From contig JAPLCB010000008.1 in the NCBI GenBank assembly GCA_026392455.1, positions 248,001-312,000 on the forward strand: 64,000 nt of DNA, given 5' to 3'. Below are positions 51,759-61,642 of this stretch, piece after piece (position 1 is the first letter of the stretch; each line of letters begins with the position of its first letter). Under the pieces are notes generated by a model. It was not told the DNA's origin. It ran no database searches and saw nothing but the letters and a program-made list of their open reading frames with translations. This DNA comes from Propionibacteriales bacterium. GTDB lineage: Bacteria; Actinomycetota; Actinomycetes; Propionibacteriales; Nocardioidaceae. The translations under genes were made by a program, and so were the position numbers.

Positions 51759-53267
51759 GTGACCCAGACCCAGCCTCCTGGAACCGCCCTCCAGACCGAG
51801 AAGGACCCCTGGCCCGCGCTGTGGGCCCTGGTCCTCGGGTTCTTCATGATCATGGTCGACTCGACGATCGTGACCGTCGCGACCCCGGCGATCATCGAGG
51901 ACCTGCACGCCGAGGTGAACTCGGTGGTCTGGGTGACCAGCGCCTACCTCCTGGCGTACGCCGTGCCGGTCCTGATCACCGGGCGGCTCGGCGACCGTTT
52001 CGGCCAGAAGCGGCTCTACCTCACCGGCCTGGTCGTCTTCACGCTCTCCTCGCTGTGGTGCGGCCTGACCGGAAGCGTGGAGGGCCTGATCATCGCGCGG
52101 ATCTTCCAGGGACTCGGCGCCTCGATGATGACGCCGCAGACGATGGCGATCATCACCCGGATCTTCCCGGCCGAGCGTCGCGGCCAGGCGATGGCGCTCT
52201 GGGGCGCCACTGCCGGCGTAGCGCTGCTGGTGGGCCCCTTGCTCGGCGGAGTTCTGGTGGACGGTCTCGGCTGGGAGTGGATCTTCTTCATCAACGTCCC
52301 GGTCGGACTGCTCGCGTTCGTGATGGCCTGGCAGCTGGTGCCGACCCTCAGCACGAACCCGCACCGCTTCGACTGGCTCGGCGTCGCGCTGAGCGGCACC
52401 GGTATGTTCCTGCTCGTCTTCGGGATCCAGGAGGGCCACCAGTACGACTGGGGCACCCTGACCGGCGAGATCACGGTCTGGCGGCTGATCATCGTCGGCC
52501 TGCTCGTCTTCGGGCTGTTCATCTACTGGCAGGCGCGGAACACCGCTGAGCCCCTGGTCCCGCTCGGTTTGTTCCGCGAGCGGAACTTCTCCCTGGCCAA
52601 TGCCGGGATCTCCACGATCAGCTTCGCCTTCACCGCGATGGCGTTCCCCCTGATGCTCTACGCCCAGCTCGTCCGGGGACTGTCCCCGACCAAGTCCGCC
52701 CTTCTGCTGGTCCCGATGGCGGTCTTCTCGATCGCGCTGGCACCGGTCGTCGGCCGGTTGACCGACCGGGTGCACCCGCGGCTCATCACCGCCACCGGCT
52801 TCACCGTCGCCTGCGGGTCCCTGGTCTGGCTCGCCCTCGAGCTCACCCCGGACAGCCCCACCTGGAGGATCATGATCCCGGTGGCGCTCCTCGGCGCCGG
52901 CAGCGCGGGCATCTGGGCACCGCTCTCGGCCACCGCGACACGCAACCTGCCGATGCACCTGGCCGGGGCCGGAGCAGGGGTCTACAACGCGACCCGCCAG
53001 GTCGGTGCGGTCCTCGGGTCGGCCGGGATCGCCCTGCTGATGGACTCCCGTCTCGCCGCTCAGGGACTCGCGTTCGACCCGTCGGGCGCCGACGCCGGGA
53101 ACGGCCTGCCCGACCCGGCGCTCGAGCCGTTCAGCAGAGCGATGTCCCAGGCGATGTTCCTGCCTGCCGGAGTGCTGGTCATCGGCATCGTCGCCGTGCT
53201 GTTCTTCACCGCTCCGAGCCACGTGACCGGCGCCGCCGCACCGGTCGACGGCGCTGCCGCGCACTGA
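51759..53267 (+). CDS. DHA2-type MFS efflux transporter
   Basis: 502 residues with about 14 hydrophobic segments, as in the DHA2 drug:H+ antiporters. N-terminal LGFFMIMVDSTIVTVATPAI and GRLGDRFGQKRLYLTG (motif A) and FFINVPVGLLAFVM are typical; GAGAGVYNATRQVGAVLGSA lies in the C-terminal half. GTG 51759 is taken since it precedes the first segment by 25 residues. Substrate unknown. Confidence 0.9.
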   Translation: MTQTQPPGTALQTEKDPWPALWALVLGFFMIMVDSTIVTVATPAIIEDLHAEVNSVVWVTSAYLLAYAVPVLITGRLGDRFGQKRLYLTGLVVFTLSSLWCGLTGSVEGLIIARIFQGLGASMMTPQTMAIITRIFPAERRGQAMALWGATAGVALLVGPLLGGVLVDGLGWEWIFFINVPVGLLAFVMAWQLVPTLSTNPHRFDWLGVALSGTGMFLLVFGIQEGHQYDWGTLTGEITVWRLIIVGLLVFGLFIYWQARNTAEPLVPLGLFRERNFSLANAGISTISFAFTAMAFPLMLYAQLVRGLSPTKSALLLVPMAVFSIALAPVVGRLTDRVHPRLITATGFTVACGSLVWLALELTPDSPTWRIMIPVALLGAGSAGIWAPLSATATRNLPMHLAGAGAGVYNATRQVGAVLGSAGIALLMDSRLAAQGLAFDPSGADAGNGLPDPALEPFSRAMSQAMFLPAGVLVIGIVAVLFFTAPSHVTGAAAPVDGAAAH

Positions 53268-53341
53268 CCACGCGACACCCGCTGACCCTCTTTTGGCGGA
53301 CATGCCCGCGAGCGGGCACCTGACGTGCCACGCTTCCGAGC

Positions 53342-54460
53342 GTGAGCAGCCTCGGGAAGACCTACCGACCGGAACTGGACGGCATCCGCGCGATGGCCGT
53401 GCTCCCGGTGATCGCCTTCCACTCCTACGTCCAGCCGGCCACCGGCGGCTGGTTGGGCGTCGACATCTTCTTCGTCCTCTCCGGCTACCTGATCACCGGC
53501 GTCCTGCTCACCGAGCACGCCCGGACCGGCACCGCAAGCCTGCGCGACTTCTGGGTCCGCCGGCTGCTGCGCCTCTACCCGGCGCTGCTGGCGATGCTGG
53601 TCCTCGGCGCCTTCTTCTTCCGCACGCTCGGCGACGGCGGCACCTTCCTGGGATACCTGCGCACCGCAGCGGCTTCAGGTTTCTACGTCGAGGACCTGAT
53701 CTGGGGCCTTGCCGGCAACGAGGTCGGGAACCTCGGCCACACCTGGAGCCTCGCGGTCGAGATGCAGTTCTACCTGGTCTGGCCGGTCGTCCTCCTGCTG
53801 CTGCTCCGGAAGCGGCAGCGCCTGGTGCCGTGGATCGTCGGCGGCATCGTGGTCAGCTACGCGTTGTTCGTGCTCCAGTCCAGCCCGAACGTCGTCCGTT
53901 TCCCGATCGCGTACTACGTTCCGTGGACCCGGGCCTTCGAGCTGCTGCTGGGCGCCCTGGTCGCAGTGGTGATCGCGAACCGGGCCGACGAACCGGAGCG
54001 GGCGTCCGCCGACGGCCCCCCGAAAGGCCGGTGGATCGGTTGGGCCATCGCGCTCGGCTTCGCCGTCCTGCTGCAGACTGCCTGGACGATCTCGATCTAC
54101 GCGGACCAGCGGGTGATCATCTGGCAGTCCCCGGCGGCAGCACTGCTGACCGTCGCCCTGCTGCTGCACCTGGAGCGGGTCCGCTCCGCCGGGGTCGGCT
54201 CGCTGCTCTCCTGGCGGCCGGTGGCCTGGGTGGGCAAGGTCTCCTACGCGGTCTACCTGTTCCACTACCCGGTGATCATGGTCCTGCGCAACGAGTTCGA
54301 CATGGGCACCGCAAAGCTGGTCTTCCTGCTCGCCACGGCGATCACCCTGACGCTGTCGGCGCTCTCCTGGCACTTCGTGGAGCAGCCCGCGCTGCGCTGG
54401 AAAGCGCGTCTGACCGGTCGGCCGTCAGCGACCGCCCCGGCACCTCAGCCGATCGACTGA
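53342..54460 (+). CDS. Acyltransferase 3 family membrane protein
   Basis: 372 residues with about ten hydrophobic segments. RPELDGIRAMAVLPVIAFHS with the catalytic His at its end region, GVDIFFVLSGYLITGVLL and WSLAVEMQFYLVWPVVLLLL are the OafA/YrhL hallmarks. It acylates exported sugars or wall glycans. Its 3' end overlaps the convergent fba gene by 16 bases. Whether it acts on the same polymers as the LCP proteins is unknown. Confidence 0.9.
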   Translation: MSSLGKTYRPELDGIRAMAVLPVIAFHSYVQPATGGWLGVDIFFVLSGYLITGVLLTEHARTGTASLRDFWVRRLLRLYPALLAMLVLGAFFFRTLGDGGTFLGYLRTAAASGFYVEDLIWGLAGNEVGNLGHTWSLAVEMQFYLVWPVVLLLLLRKRQRLVPWIVGGIVVSYALFVLQSSPNVVRFPIAYYVPWTRAFELLLGALVAVVIANRADEPERASADGPPKGRWIGWAIALGFAVLLQTAWTISIYADQRVIIWQSPAAALLTVALLLHLERVRSAGVGSLLSWRPVAWVGKVSYAVYLFHYPVIMVLRNEFDMGTAKLVFLLATAITLTLSALSWHFVEQPALRWKARLTGRPSATAPAPQPID

Positions 54461-55476
54461 CCGGTGCTCCGCAGGTTCTCGCACGCCTCGACGACGCGAG
54501 CCGCCATCCCGGCCTCGGCTGCCTTGCCCCAGGCACGAGGGTCGTACGCCTTCTTGTTGCCGACCTCGCCGTCGACCTTCAGGACGCCGTCGTAGTTGGT
54601 GAACATGTGCGCGGCAGCGGGGCGGGTGAAGGCGTACTGGGTGTCGGTGTCGACGTTCATCTTGATGACGCCGTAGTCGACAGCCGCAGCGATCTCGTCA
54701 GGTGTCGAGCCGGACCCTCCGTGGAAGACCAGGTCGAAGGGCTTGGACCCGGGCGCCAGCCCGAGCTTCGCGGCCACCGCCTCCTGGGCAGCCTTCAGGA
54801 TCTCCGGACGCAGGGTGACGCCGCCGGGCTTGTAGACCCCGTGCACGTTGCCGAAGGTCAGCGCCGTCATGTACCGGCCGTTCTCACCGATGCCGAGAGC
54901 CGCAGCCGTCGCCAGCGCGTCCTCCGGAGTGGTGTACAGCTTCTCGTCGATGGCACCGACGACGCCGTCCTCCTCGCCCCCGACGACACCGATCTCGACC
55001 TCGAGAATGATCTTCGCGGCTGCGCTCAGCGCGAGCAGCTCCTGCGCGATCTGCAGGTTCTCCTCCATCGGCACCGCGGACCCGTCCCACATGTGCGACT
55101 GGAACAGCGGAGCCTCGCCGCGGGCGACCCGCTCGGCCGAGATGGCGAGCAGCGGCCGGACGAACCCGTCGAGCTTGTCCTTGGGGCAGTGGTCGGTGTG
55201 CAGCGCGACGTTGATCGGGAAGTTCTTGGCGACCTCGGCCGCGTACGCCGCGAAGGCCACCGAGCCGGTGACCATGTTCTTGACCCCAGGGCCGGAGAGG
55301 TACTCGGCGCCGCCGGTGGAGACCTGGATGATGCCGTCGCTGCCCGCGTCCGCGAAGCCCTGCAGCGCTGCGTTCAGGGTCTGCGAGGAGGAGACGTTGA
55401 TCGCGGGGAACGCGAACGCCTTCGCCTTCGCAGCGTCCAGCATCTCGGCGTACTTCTCAGGGGTGGCGATGGGCAT
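54445..55476 (-). CDS. fba: Fructose-bisphosphate aldolase, class II
   Basis: 343 residues. Zinc and catalytic segments: VALHTDHCP, the EVEIGVVGGEEDGV loop, TFGNVHGVY, LVFHGGSGS and GVIKMNVDTDTQYAFT. It interconverts fructose-1,6-bisphosphate with DHAP and glyceraldehyde-3-phosphate in glycolysis and gluconeogenesis. It is about 54 bases downstream of the SpoU gene. Confidence 0.97.
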   Translation of the reverse strand: MPIATPEKYAEMLDAAKAKAFAFPAINVSSSQTLNAALQGFADAGSDGIIQVSTGGAEYLSGPGVKNMVTGSVAFAAYAAEVAKNFPINVALHTDHCPKDKLDGFVRPLLAISAERVARGEAPLFQSHMWDGSAVPMEENLQIAQELLALSAAAKIILEVEIGVVGGEEDGVVGAIDEKLYTTPEDALATAAALGIGENGRYMTALTFGNVHGVYKPGGVTLRPEILKAAQEAVAAKLGLAPGSKPFDLVFHGGSGSTPDEIAAAVDYGVIKMNVDTDTQYAFTRPAAAHMFTNYDGVLKVDGEVGNKKAYDPRAWGKAAEAGMAARVVEACENLRSTGQSIG

Positions 55477-55530
55477 GCGGGGTCTCCTCGGGCGGGTTCC
55501 AGATCACCTTCACCCTAGACGACCCCGTGC

Positions 55531-56235
55531 TCACCCCCGCCAGGCGGACTCGTCACCGAGATCGGCATGGGTCCGCACCCAGCTGTGCATCGCGATCGCA
55601 GCTGCCGCCGAGGCGTTGATCGACCGGGTCGAGCCGAACTGCGCGATCGAGAACGTCCCGTCGCAGGCCGCTCGAGCACCGTCCGAGAGACCGGGACCCT
55701 CCTGCCCGAACAGGAAGCAGACCCGGCGCGGCACGTCCATCGTCTCCAGGTGCGCCGAGCCGGGGAGGTTGTCGATCCCCAGGAGGCGGACCGGTCCCCC
55801 GGGAAGATCGCGCAGGTACGCCGCGAGCGCCTCGGCATCCGGGTGGTGGCGAACGTGCTGGTACCGGTCGGTGACCATCGCGCCCCGCCGGTTCCACCGC
55901 TTGTTGCCGACGATGTGCACCTCGGCGGCGAGGAAGGCGTTGGCCGACCGCACGATCGTCCCGATGTTGAAGTCGTGCTGCCAGTTCTCGATGGCGACGT
56001 GGAAGTCGTGGCGGCGGGTGTCGAGGTCCGCGACGATCGCGTCGACCGTCCAGTAGCGGTACCGGTCGACGACGTTGCGACGATCGCCGTCGGCCAGCAG
56101 CACCGGGTCGTACTGGGGGCCGGAGGGCCAGTCCCCCACCCACGGACCCAGCCCGACCTCAGCCGGTCCGTGCGGCATCGGGTCGTACGGCGCCCGACTC
56201 GTCACCGCGTCGCCGCCGTCGTCTTCGCTGGTCAT
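55531..56235 (-). CDS. SpoU/TrmH-family RNA methyltransferase
   Basis: 234 residues with the SPOUT knot: motif 1 NIGTIVRSANAF, motif 2 FLFGQEGPGLS and motif 3 GSTRSINASAAAAIAM. It transfers a methyl from SAM to a ribose 2'-OH in tRNA or rRNA. The exact site is not determinable. It has its own start just before the divergent DedA gene. Confidence 0.9.
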   Translation of the reverse strand: MTSEDDGGDAVTSRAPYDPMPHGPAEVGLGPWVGDWPSGPQYDPVLLADGDRRNVVDRYRYWTVDAIVADLDTRRHDFHVAIENWQHDFNIGTIVRSANAFLAAEVHIVGNKRWNRRGAMVTDRYQHVRHHPDAEALAAYLRDLPGGPVRLLGIDNLPGSAHLETMDVPRRVCFLFGQEGPGLSDGARAACDGTFSIAQFGSTRSINASAAAAIAMHSWVRTHADLGDESAWRG

Positions 56236-56303
56236 CGGGACAGCCTAGGGCCGGTGTGACGGTTGGCAGGTTGCTGTCAGGTCGCGCCCTATACGCTCAG
56301 CGC

Positions 56304-56981
56304 GTGATCCTCGACGTGATACAACTCGCCGGCATCAGCTGGATGGACCCCAACTGGTGGTTGGACCAGTTCGGTCAGGAATTCTTCTGGCTGAGCGTGG
56401 CCATCATCTTCGTCGAGTGCGGCCTGTTCTTCCCGTTCCTGCCGGGCGACACGTTGCTGTTCGCGATCGGCCTGTTCATCGCGACCGACCGGATGGAGGT
56501 CGTCCCGGGGAACAAGACCGTCGACATCATCGTGGCCATGCTGATCCTGAGCGTCGGCGCCTTCCTCGGCAACGTCGCGGGCTACGAGATAGGCCGGAAG
56601 ATCGGACCGCCGCTCGCCCAGCGCGACGGCCGGGTGCTGAAGAAGAAGTACTTCGACCAGACCCGCGACTTCTTCGAGAAGCACGGCAACAAGGCCCTGG
56701 TGATCGGTCGGTTCGTGCCGTTCGTGCGGACCTACGTCACGGTCGTCGCAGGCGTCGCGCAGATGGAGCGACGTCGCTTCATCACCTGGAGCGCCGTGGG
56801 TGCCGTCCTGTGGGTCGTGACCATCACCCTGCTCGGGTACGTCCTGGGCAAGCGCTTCCCCGGCCTCGGCGACAACATCGACATCGCGATCGGCGCCATC
56901 CTGGCGTTCTCCGCGATCCCGGTCGCCTACGAGTGGGTCAAGCACCGCCGGCAGACCGCCGCCGCCGCCAACCTCGAGTAG
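56304..56981 (+). CDS. DedA-family membrane protein
   Basis: 225 residues from GTG 56304. Hydrophobic segments and the motifs ECGLFFPFLPGDTLLF, NVAGYEIGRKIGPP and GRFVPFVRTYVTVVAGVAQM define DedA (SNARE-associated/VTT domain). DedA proteins are lipid scramblases or undecaprenyl/phosphatidylethanolamine flippase-related. It is convergent with pyrE, three bases away. Confidence 0.92.
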   Translation: MILDVIQLAGISWMDPNWWLDQFGQEFFWLSVAIIFVECGLFFPFLPGDTLLFAIGLFIATDRMEVVPGNKTVDIIVAMLILSVGAFLGNVAGYEIGRKIGPPLAQRDGRVLKKKYFDQTRDFFEKHGNKALVIGRFVPFVRTYVTVVAGVAQMERRRFITWSAVGAVLWVVTITLLGYVLGKRFPGLGDNIDIAIGAILAFSAIPVAYEWVKHRRQTAAAANLE

Positions 56982-56984
56982 GGC

Positions 56985-57524
56985 TCAGAGGTCGAGGTCG
57001 GAGATACCCACCGCGTAGCGGTACTCGAGACCCTCGGCCTCGACCGCTTCGCGCGCACCGGTGTCCCGGTCGACGACGACAGCGACCCCGACGACCGTGG
57101 CTCCGGCAGCACGTAGGGCGGCGACCGCCTCGAGCACGGAACCCCCGGTGGTCGAGGTGTCCTCGACCGCCAGCACCCGACGCCCCTCGACCGACGGGCC
57201 CTCGATCAGCTTCTGCAACCCGTGCACCTTCTGGGACTTCCGGATCACGAAGGCGTCCAGACGGCGACCGGCAGCGGCCGCCTGGTGCATCATCGCCACG
57301 GCGATCGGGTCCGCCCCCAGGGTCAGGCCACCGACGGCGTCGTACTCCCAGTCAGCGGTCAGCTCCAGCACGGCCCGACCGATGGCCGGCGCCGCCTCGG
57401 CGTCCAGGGTCACCCGCCGCATGTCCACGTAGTAGTCGGCCTCGCGACCCGACGCGAGCGTGACCTTGCCACGCACGATCGCCTTGGAATTGACCTGGTC
57501 CAGGAGTACGTCGCGATCAGCCAT
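56985..57524 (-). CDS. pyrE: Orotate phosphoribosyltransferase
   Basis: 179 residues. PRPP motif VLAVEDTSTTGGSVLEAV and GGLTLGADPIAVAM and RKSQKVHGL match OPRTase. It makes orotidine-5'-phosphate from orotate and PRPP in pyrimidine synthesis. The ATG at 57524 follows the sortase stop region by nine bases, so it is probably read from the sortase promoter region or its own. Confidence 0.95.
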   Translation of the reverse strand: MADRDVLLDQVNSKAIVRGKVTLASGREADYYVDMRRVTLDAEAAPAIGRAVLELTADWEYDAVGGLTLGADPIAVAMMHQAAAAGRRLDAFVIRKSQKVHGLQKLIEGPSVEGRRVLAVEDTSTTGGSVLEAVAALRAAGATVVGVAVVVDRDTGAREAVEAEGLEYRYAVGISDLDL

Positions 57525-57533
57525 GGCGGAAGG

Positions 57534-58361
57534 TTACCGCCGGGCCAGGCGCCGTTCGACCATGACCAGGTGCCCGAAGGCGATCATCCGGTTGTCGGTG
57601 TGGAACAGCTCCGAACAGGTCGTCAGGGTCAGCACGTGCTTGTACATGTCCTTGATGTCGCAGCTGATCGTCGTGCCCTGGCCGTCGCGGGCTGCCTTGG
57701 CGGCCTGGCAGACCGGGTCCGGGGCATCCGCACCGGCGACCGCACTGACCCCGCCGTTCGGGTTCTGCGGGAAGGCGTTGAGGACCCAGGTCTGGCTGAA
57801 GTCGACGATCAGCTTGTTCGGGTCGGTGTCGAGCTTGTAGGTGAAGACGTTCTCGCAGGTCTCGACGGTCACCAGGTCACCGGGCCGCAGGTCCGGCATC
57901 TTCCGCAACGGCTCGCCGTGCGTGATCCGGTGGCCCGCCAGGGCGTAGTTCCCGGTCCGGCCGTTGCTCAGCGGTCCCGGCTGAGCGGTCTCCTCGAAGT
58001 GCCCGAAGCCCTTGGCGAGGATGTCCTGCCCGACCCCCTCGAGGACCGGCACCTGGTACTTGGCGCCGAACTCGGGGATCTTGATGATCGCCGAGGCCTT
58101 GCCGGCCTCGGGTTCGCGGCAGTCCTTGGCGGCCCAGTCCTCCTGGAGCTGGGTGACCTGTTCCTTCTGGGCCCGCTTGGAGACCCAGTTGGTCCCCCAC
58201 AGCTGCCAGGCGACGTACCCGAGAAGGCCCAGGCCCGCCAGGATCAGACCGATGCCGATCCAGAACGTGATCTTCCGCCCGCCGCTGCGTGGCGGGGGCC
58301 CGGACGGCTCGGGGTCGTCGAGGATCAGCGGGGCCGCGGTCGGGTCTTCGTGCTCAGTCAC
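57534..58361 (-). CDS. Sortase (class E-like)
   Basis: 275 residues. A cytoplasmic acidic/Pro tail, one membrane segment (32-52) and an outward sortase domain. The catalytic triad is readable: His144 in LAGHRITHG, Cys249 in LTTCSEL, Arg258 in HTDNRM. Class E sortases in actinobacteria anchor proteins with LAxTG-like signals to peptidoglycan. The start GTG 58361 is uncertain (58367 possible). Confidence 0.88.
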   Translation of the reverse strand: MTEHEDPTAAPLILDDPEPSGPPPRSGGRKITFWIGIGLILAGLGLLGYVAWQLWGTNWVSKRAQKEQVTQLQEDWAAKDCREPEAGKASAIIKIPEFGAKYQVPVLEGVGQDILAKGFGHFEETAQPGPLSNGRTGNYALAGHRITHGEPLRKMPDLRPGDLVTVETCENVFTYKLDTDPNKLIVDFSQTWVLNAFPQNPNGGVSAVAGADAPDPVCQAAKAARDGQGTTISCDIKDMYKHVLTLTTCSELFHTDNRMIAFGHLVMVERRLARR

Positions 58362-58391
58362 CGCCACATTGTGAACTACTAAGGTCGGTGC

Positions 58392-59543
58392 ATGGGCCGA
58401 CATGCACACCGACTGGACGGAATTGGCAGCACCATCTTCGCCGAGATGTCGGCACTGGCGGTGCGTACGGGCGCGGTGAACCTCGGCCAAGGATTCCCCG
58501 ACGAAGACGGTCCGGCCGCCGTGATCGATGCTGCGGTCGCTGCCCTGCGCAGCGGCCGCAACCAGTACCCGCCCGGACACGGCACGCCCGAGCTGCTGGA
58601 CGCGGTCATCGCCCACCAGCAGCGCCACTACGGCCTCGACCTCGTCCGCGAGCAGGTCGTGGCGACCACCGGGGCCACCGAGGCGCTCGCCGGAGCCCTG
58701 CTCGGGCTGGTCGAGCCCGGCGACGAGGTCGTCGTCCTGGAGCCCTACTACGACTCGTACGTCGCGATGATCCAGATCGCCGGGGGGATCCGGAAGCCGG
58801 TGACGCTGCGGGCTCCGGACTTCCGGCTCGACCTGGAGGAGCTGGCGGCGGCGATCACCCCTCGCACCCGGCTGATCCTGCTGAACAGTCCGCACAACCC
58901 CACCGGCACCGTCCTGAACCGCAGCGAGCTCGAGGGCGTCGCCGCCCTGGCGATCGAGCACGACCTGCTGGTGGTCAGCGACGAGGTCTACGAGCACCTC
59001 ACCTTCGGCGTGGAGCACGTCCCGGTGGCCACCCTGCCCGGGATGTTCGAGCGGACCGTCACCATCTCCAGCGCCGGCAAGTCCTTCTCGGTCACCGGCT
59101 GGAAGATCGGCTGGGCCTCGGGACCGGCTGACCTGGTGGCCGCGGTCGAAGGAGCCAAGAACTGGCTCACCTACGTCTCCGGCGGTCCGCTGCAGCCGGC
59201 GGTCGCGGTCGCCCTGGACGAGCACGACGGCTTCCACCAGCAGCTCGCCCGCGACCTGGCCGTCAAGCGCGACCGGTTGTCCTCGGGGCTCGCCGCCGCC
59301 GGGTTGACCCCGTACCGGCCGGACGGCACCTACTTCGTCACCACCGACGTGTCGGCCACCGGGTACCCCGACGGTCGGGCCTTCTGCCTGGACCTGCCCG
59401 CACGCGTCGGCGTCGTGGCGATCCCTTCCCAGGTGTTCTACGACGACCAGGACGCCGGTCGGCACCTGGTCCGGTGGGCGTTCTGCAAGAGGACCGAGGT
59501 GATCGACGAGGCCGTCGACCGGCTCAGCGCCGCCGACTGGTGA
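58392..59543 (+). CDS. PLP-dependent aminotransferase, class I/II (DapC/KAT-like)
   Basis: 383 residues. SPHNPTG (166-172), DEVY (197-200) and the Schiff-base Lys230 in SSAGKSFSVTGWK are fold type I features. The order and length match the methionine/kynurenine-type subgroup that includes mycobacterial DapC candidate Rv0858c. Donor and acceptor cannot be assigned. It is divergent from sortase, and overlaps the convergent membrane gene by 20 bases. Confidence 0.9.
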   Translation: MGRHAHRLDGIGSTIFAEMSALAVRTGAVNLGQGFPDEDGPAAVIDAAVAALRSGRNQYPPGHGTPELLDAVIAHQQRHYGLDLVREQVVATTGATEALAGALLGLVEPGDEVVVLEPYYDSYVAMIQIAGGIRKPVTLRAPDFRLDLEELAAAITPRTRLILLNSPHNPTGTVLNRSELEGVAALAIEHDLLVVSDEVYEHLTFGVEHVPVATLPGMFERTVTISSAGKSFSVTGWKIGWASGPADLVAAVEGAKNWLTYVSGGPLQPAVAVALDEHDGFHQQLARDLAVKRDRLSSGLAAAGLTPYRPDGTYFVTTDVSATGYPDGRAFCLDLPARVGVVAIPSQVFYDDQDAGRHLVRWAFCKRTEVIDEAVDRLSAADW

Positions 59544-60585
59544 ACCAGGACCGCGCGGGAGCGCTGAGCAGCAGCCCGAGAACCGCGCCGACCGCGGCCA
59601 GGTGGGCCAGCGACCACGGGAGTGCCAGCAGGGCGAAGACCGCCGCCACCCCGGTGGAGATCAGGTGGACCACCCGGGCCCACGGGGCTCCGCGCCAGGT
59701 GAAGACCGCGACCACGGCTACCGCCGCGCACCAGAGCAGCATGAGGATGCTGCCGGCCACGGCCGCGCCGACGATGATCCCCTCGTCGTAGGACGGGTCC
59801 CAGGCGGGACTCTCCGTGACCATGTCGATCATGGCCTGGCTGTCGATCGAGACGGCCACCAGCACAGCCAGGTACCCGATCGCGGTCAGTCCGCTGAAGA
59901 CCCAGGTGATCAGGCAGGCGTTCCGCACCTGGCGGGGCCGCAGCTCCTGGTGGGAGAGCGGTACCGCAGAGCCGGTGGAGGCGTCGTACGCCGGGTAGGT
60001 CGTCGTGGTCGCGGGCGCTTCGCCCCAGCCGGCCGACGCTGCCGGCTCGGGTCCTCCCGGCGGGGTGACCGCGGTGGGCGGGACCCACGGCGCCGGGGCG
60101 GGCGGCGGGGACTGGTCACGCGGCGCGGCCGGGCGCGGCTCGCGCCGGGTCACCGGACGACCCGCGAACCAGTCCCGGGCAGGCAGGGTCCACAGCACCG
60201 CGGCACCCGCGCCGACCAGCATCGCCAGGAAGCTGCCGGTGATCGGGACGGTCAGCACGATCGGCACCGCCGCGACGGTGAGTCCGATCCGGGCCGTCTT
60301 GTCCCGCTGCAGCACGAAGATCCCCAGCACACCGGTCACCACCGCGGCCAGCGCCGAGACGTACAGCGCCCAGCGCTTGACGTCGAGTGCCTCGGCCACG
60401 GAGATGCCGAGGCCCTTGAGGTTGCCCTCGTCGATCGCCTGGATCAGCTGGTCCCGGGTCTCGACGCTGTTCAGGCTGTTGAGCGAGTCGAACGCCGAGA
60501 GCAGCAGGAACGCCGAGGCGACCGCCACCGACCAGCCGGCAACCGTGACCTGGGCGGGACGTGCCGACGGATCCGGTGAGCTCAT
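59524..60585 (-). CDS. Multi-pass membrane protein of unknown function
   Basis: 353 residues from ATG 60585. About three or four hydrophobic segments in the N-terminal half, a Pro/Ala-rich cytoplasmic or extracellular linker (about 155-200, e.g. PPAPAPWVPPTAVTPPGG), then three or four more segments. The two halves have similar hydrophobic patterns (each ends in ...PARDWFAGR and ...PARSWFTSRRR), suggesting an internal duplication. No family recognised. Confidence 0.7.
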   Translation of the reverse strand: MSSPDPSARPAQVTVAGWSVAVASAFLLLSAFDSLNSLNSVETRDQLIQAIDEGNLKGLGISVAEALDVKRWALYVSALAAVVTGVLGIFVLQRDKTARIGLTVAAVPIVLTVPITGSFLAMLVGAGAAVLWTLPARDWFAGRPVTRREPRPAAPRDQSPPPAPAPWVPPTAVTPPGGPEPAASAGWGEAPATTTTYPAYDASTGSAVPLSHQELRPRQVRNACLITWVFSGLTAIGYLAVLVAVSIDSQAMIDMVTESPAWDPSYDEGIIVGAAVAGSILMLLWCAAVAVVAVFTWRGAPWARVVHLISTGVAAVFALLALPWSLAHLAAVGAVLGLLLSAPARSWFTSRRR

Positions 60586-60649
60586 GGGGTCATTCAACCA
60601 ACCGGAGCCATATCCGCGACCACGGCCTGGCTGCTGCGATGATCCGACC

Positions 60650-61631
60650 ATGGCCTCCGCAGCGTTCCCCGACCCGGTCCTGGTCGCGAGCAACGGGATC
60701 AGGCTCGCGGTCCGCAGCCTCGGTTCGGGCCCGGCGGTCCTGCTCCTGCACGGTTTCCCCGGTACGTCGTACAGCTGGCGGCACCAGCTTCCCGCGCTCG
60801 CTGCTGCCGGGTTCCGCGCTGTCGCGGTCGACACCCGCGGCTACGGCGCCTCGGACCGCCCGGCCGGCCTCGCGCACAGCAGTGCCGTGGTCGAGGCCGA
60901 CCTGGTCGGCGTGCTGGACGCACTGGAGATCGAGCAGGCCGATGTCGTCGGTCAGGACTTCGGGTCGATGTACGCCTGGAACCTCGCCCAACGGCACCCG
61001 GCGCGGGTCCGCAGCGTCCTGGGGACGGTCCCGTTCGGCGGCGATCCGGGCCCGGTCGCTCCCAGCACCGCTTTCGCCGCTGTCGCGGACCGGCACTTCC
61101 TGCACCTGCACTACTTCCAGCAGCTCGGCGCGGCCGAGCGCGACCTCGGCGGCGACCACCTGGCCGAGTTCCTGCGGCGGCTGATGTGGGCGCTGAGCGC
61201 CGAGGGCAACCTGTTCTCGGCCTTCGACCACCCGAGCGCGGGGACGTCGTACCTCGACGCACTACCGCCGGCGCCCCCGCTGCCGTGGTCGTGGCTCTCC
61301 GAGGCCGAGTTCACCCACTACCTGGAGTCGTACGCCGCCGGCGGACCCGGCCGCGAGCTCGCCGGCGGCCTCCAGTCCTACCGTGCCGTCGACCTCGACT
61401 GGCGCCTCGCCCAGCAGTGGGCCGGCACGCCCGTCGCGCAACCGGCCCTCCTGGTGATGGGTGAGCACGACCCGGTCCGCACCTTCGCCCCGCCCGACCT
61501 GGCCACGCAGCGCACCTGGCTGACCGGCCTGAGCGACGTCGTCCTGGTCCCCCGGGCCGGTCACTTCGTCCAGCAGGAGCAACCGGCCGCGTTCAACCGG
61601 GTGCTCCTGGACTGGCTCGGACCCAACGGCT

Positions 61632-61642
<11 letters not shown>
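60650..61642 (+). CDS. Alpha/beta hydrolase, epoxide-hydrolase-like
   Basis: 330 residues from ATG 60650. HGFPG (34-38) forms the oxyanion part, and the nucleophile elbow reads GQDFGS with Asp103 rather than Ser, as in epoxide hydrolases and haloalkane dehalogenases. The catalytic His is likely H305 in AGHFVQQEQ; the acid is in GEHDPV. Substrate unknown. Its 3' end overlaps the convergent clpB gene by 11 bases. Confidence 0.85.

Noticed and set aside
58362-59465. Minus-strand upstream extension of the sortase frame
   Set aside because: It is antisense to the aminotransferase; the sortase begins near 58361 with its acidic tail and membrane segment.
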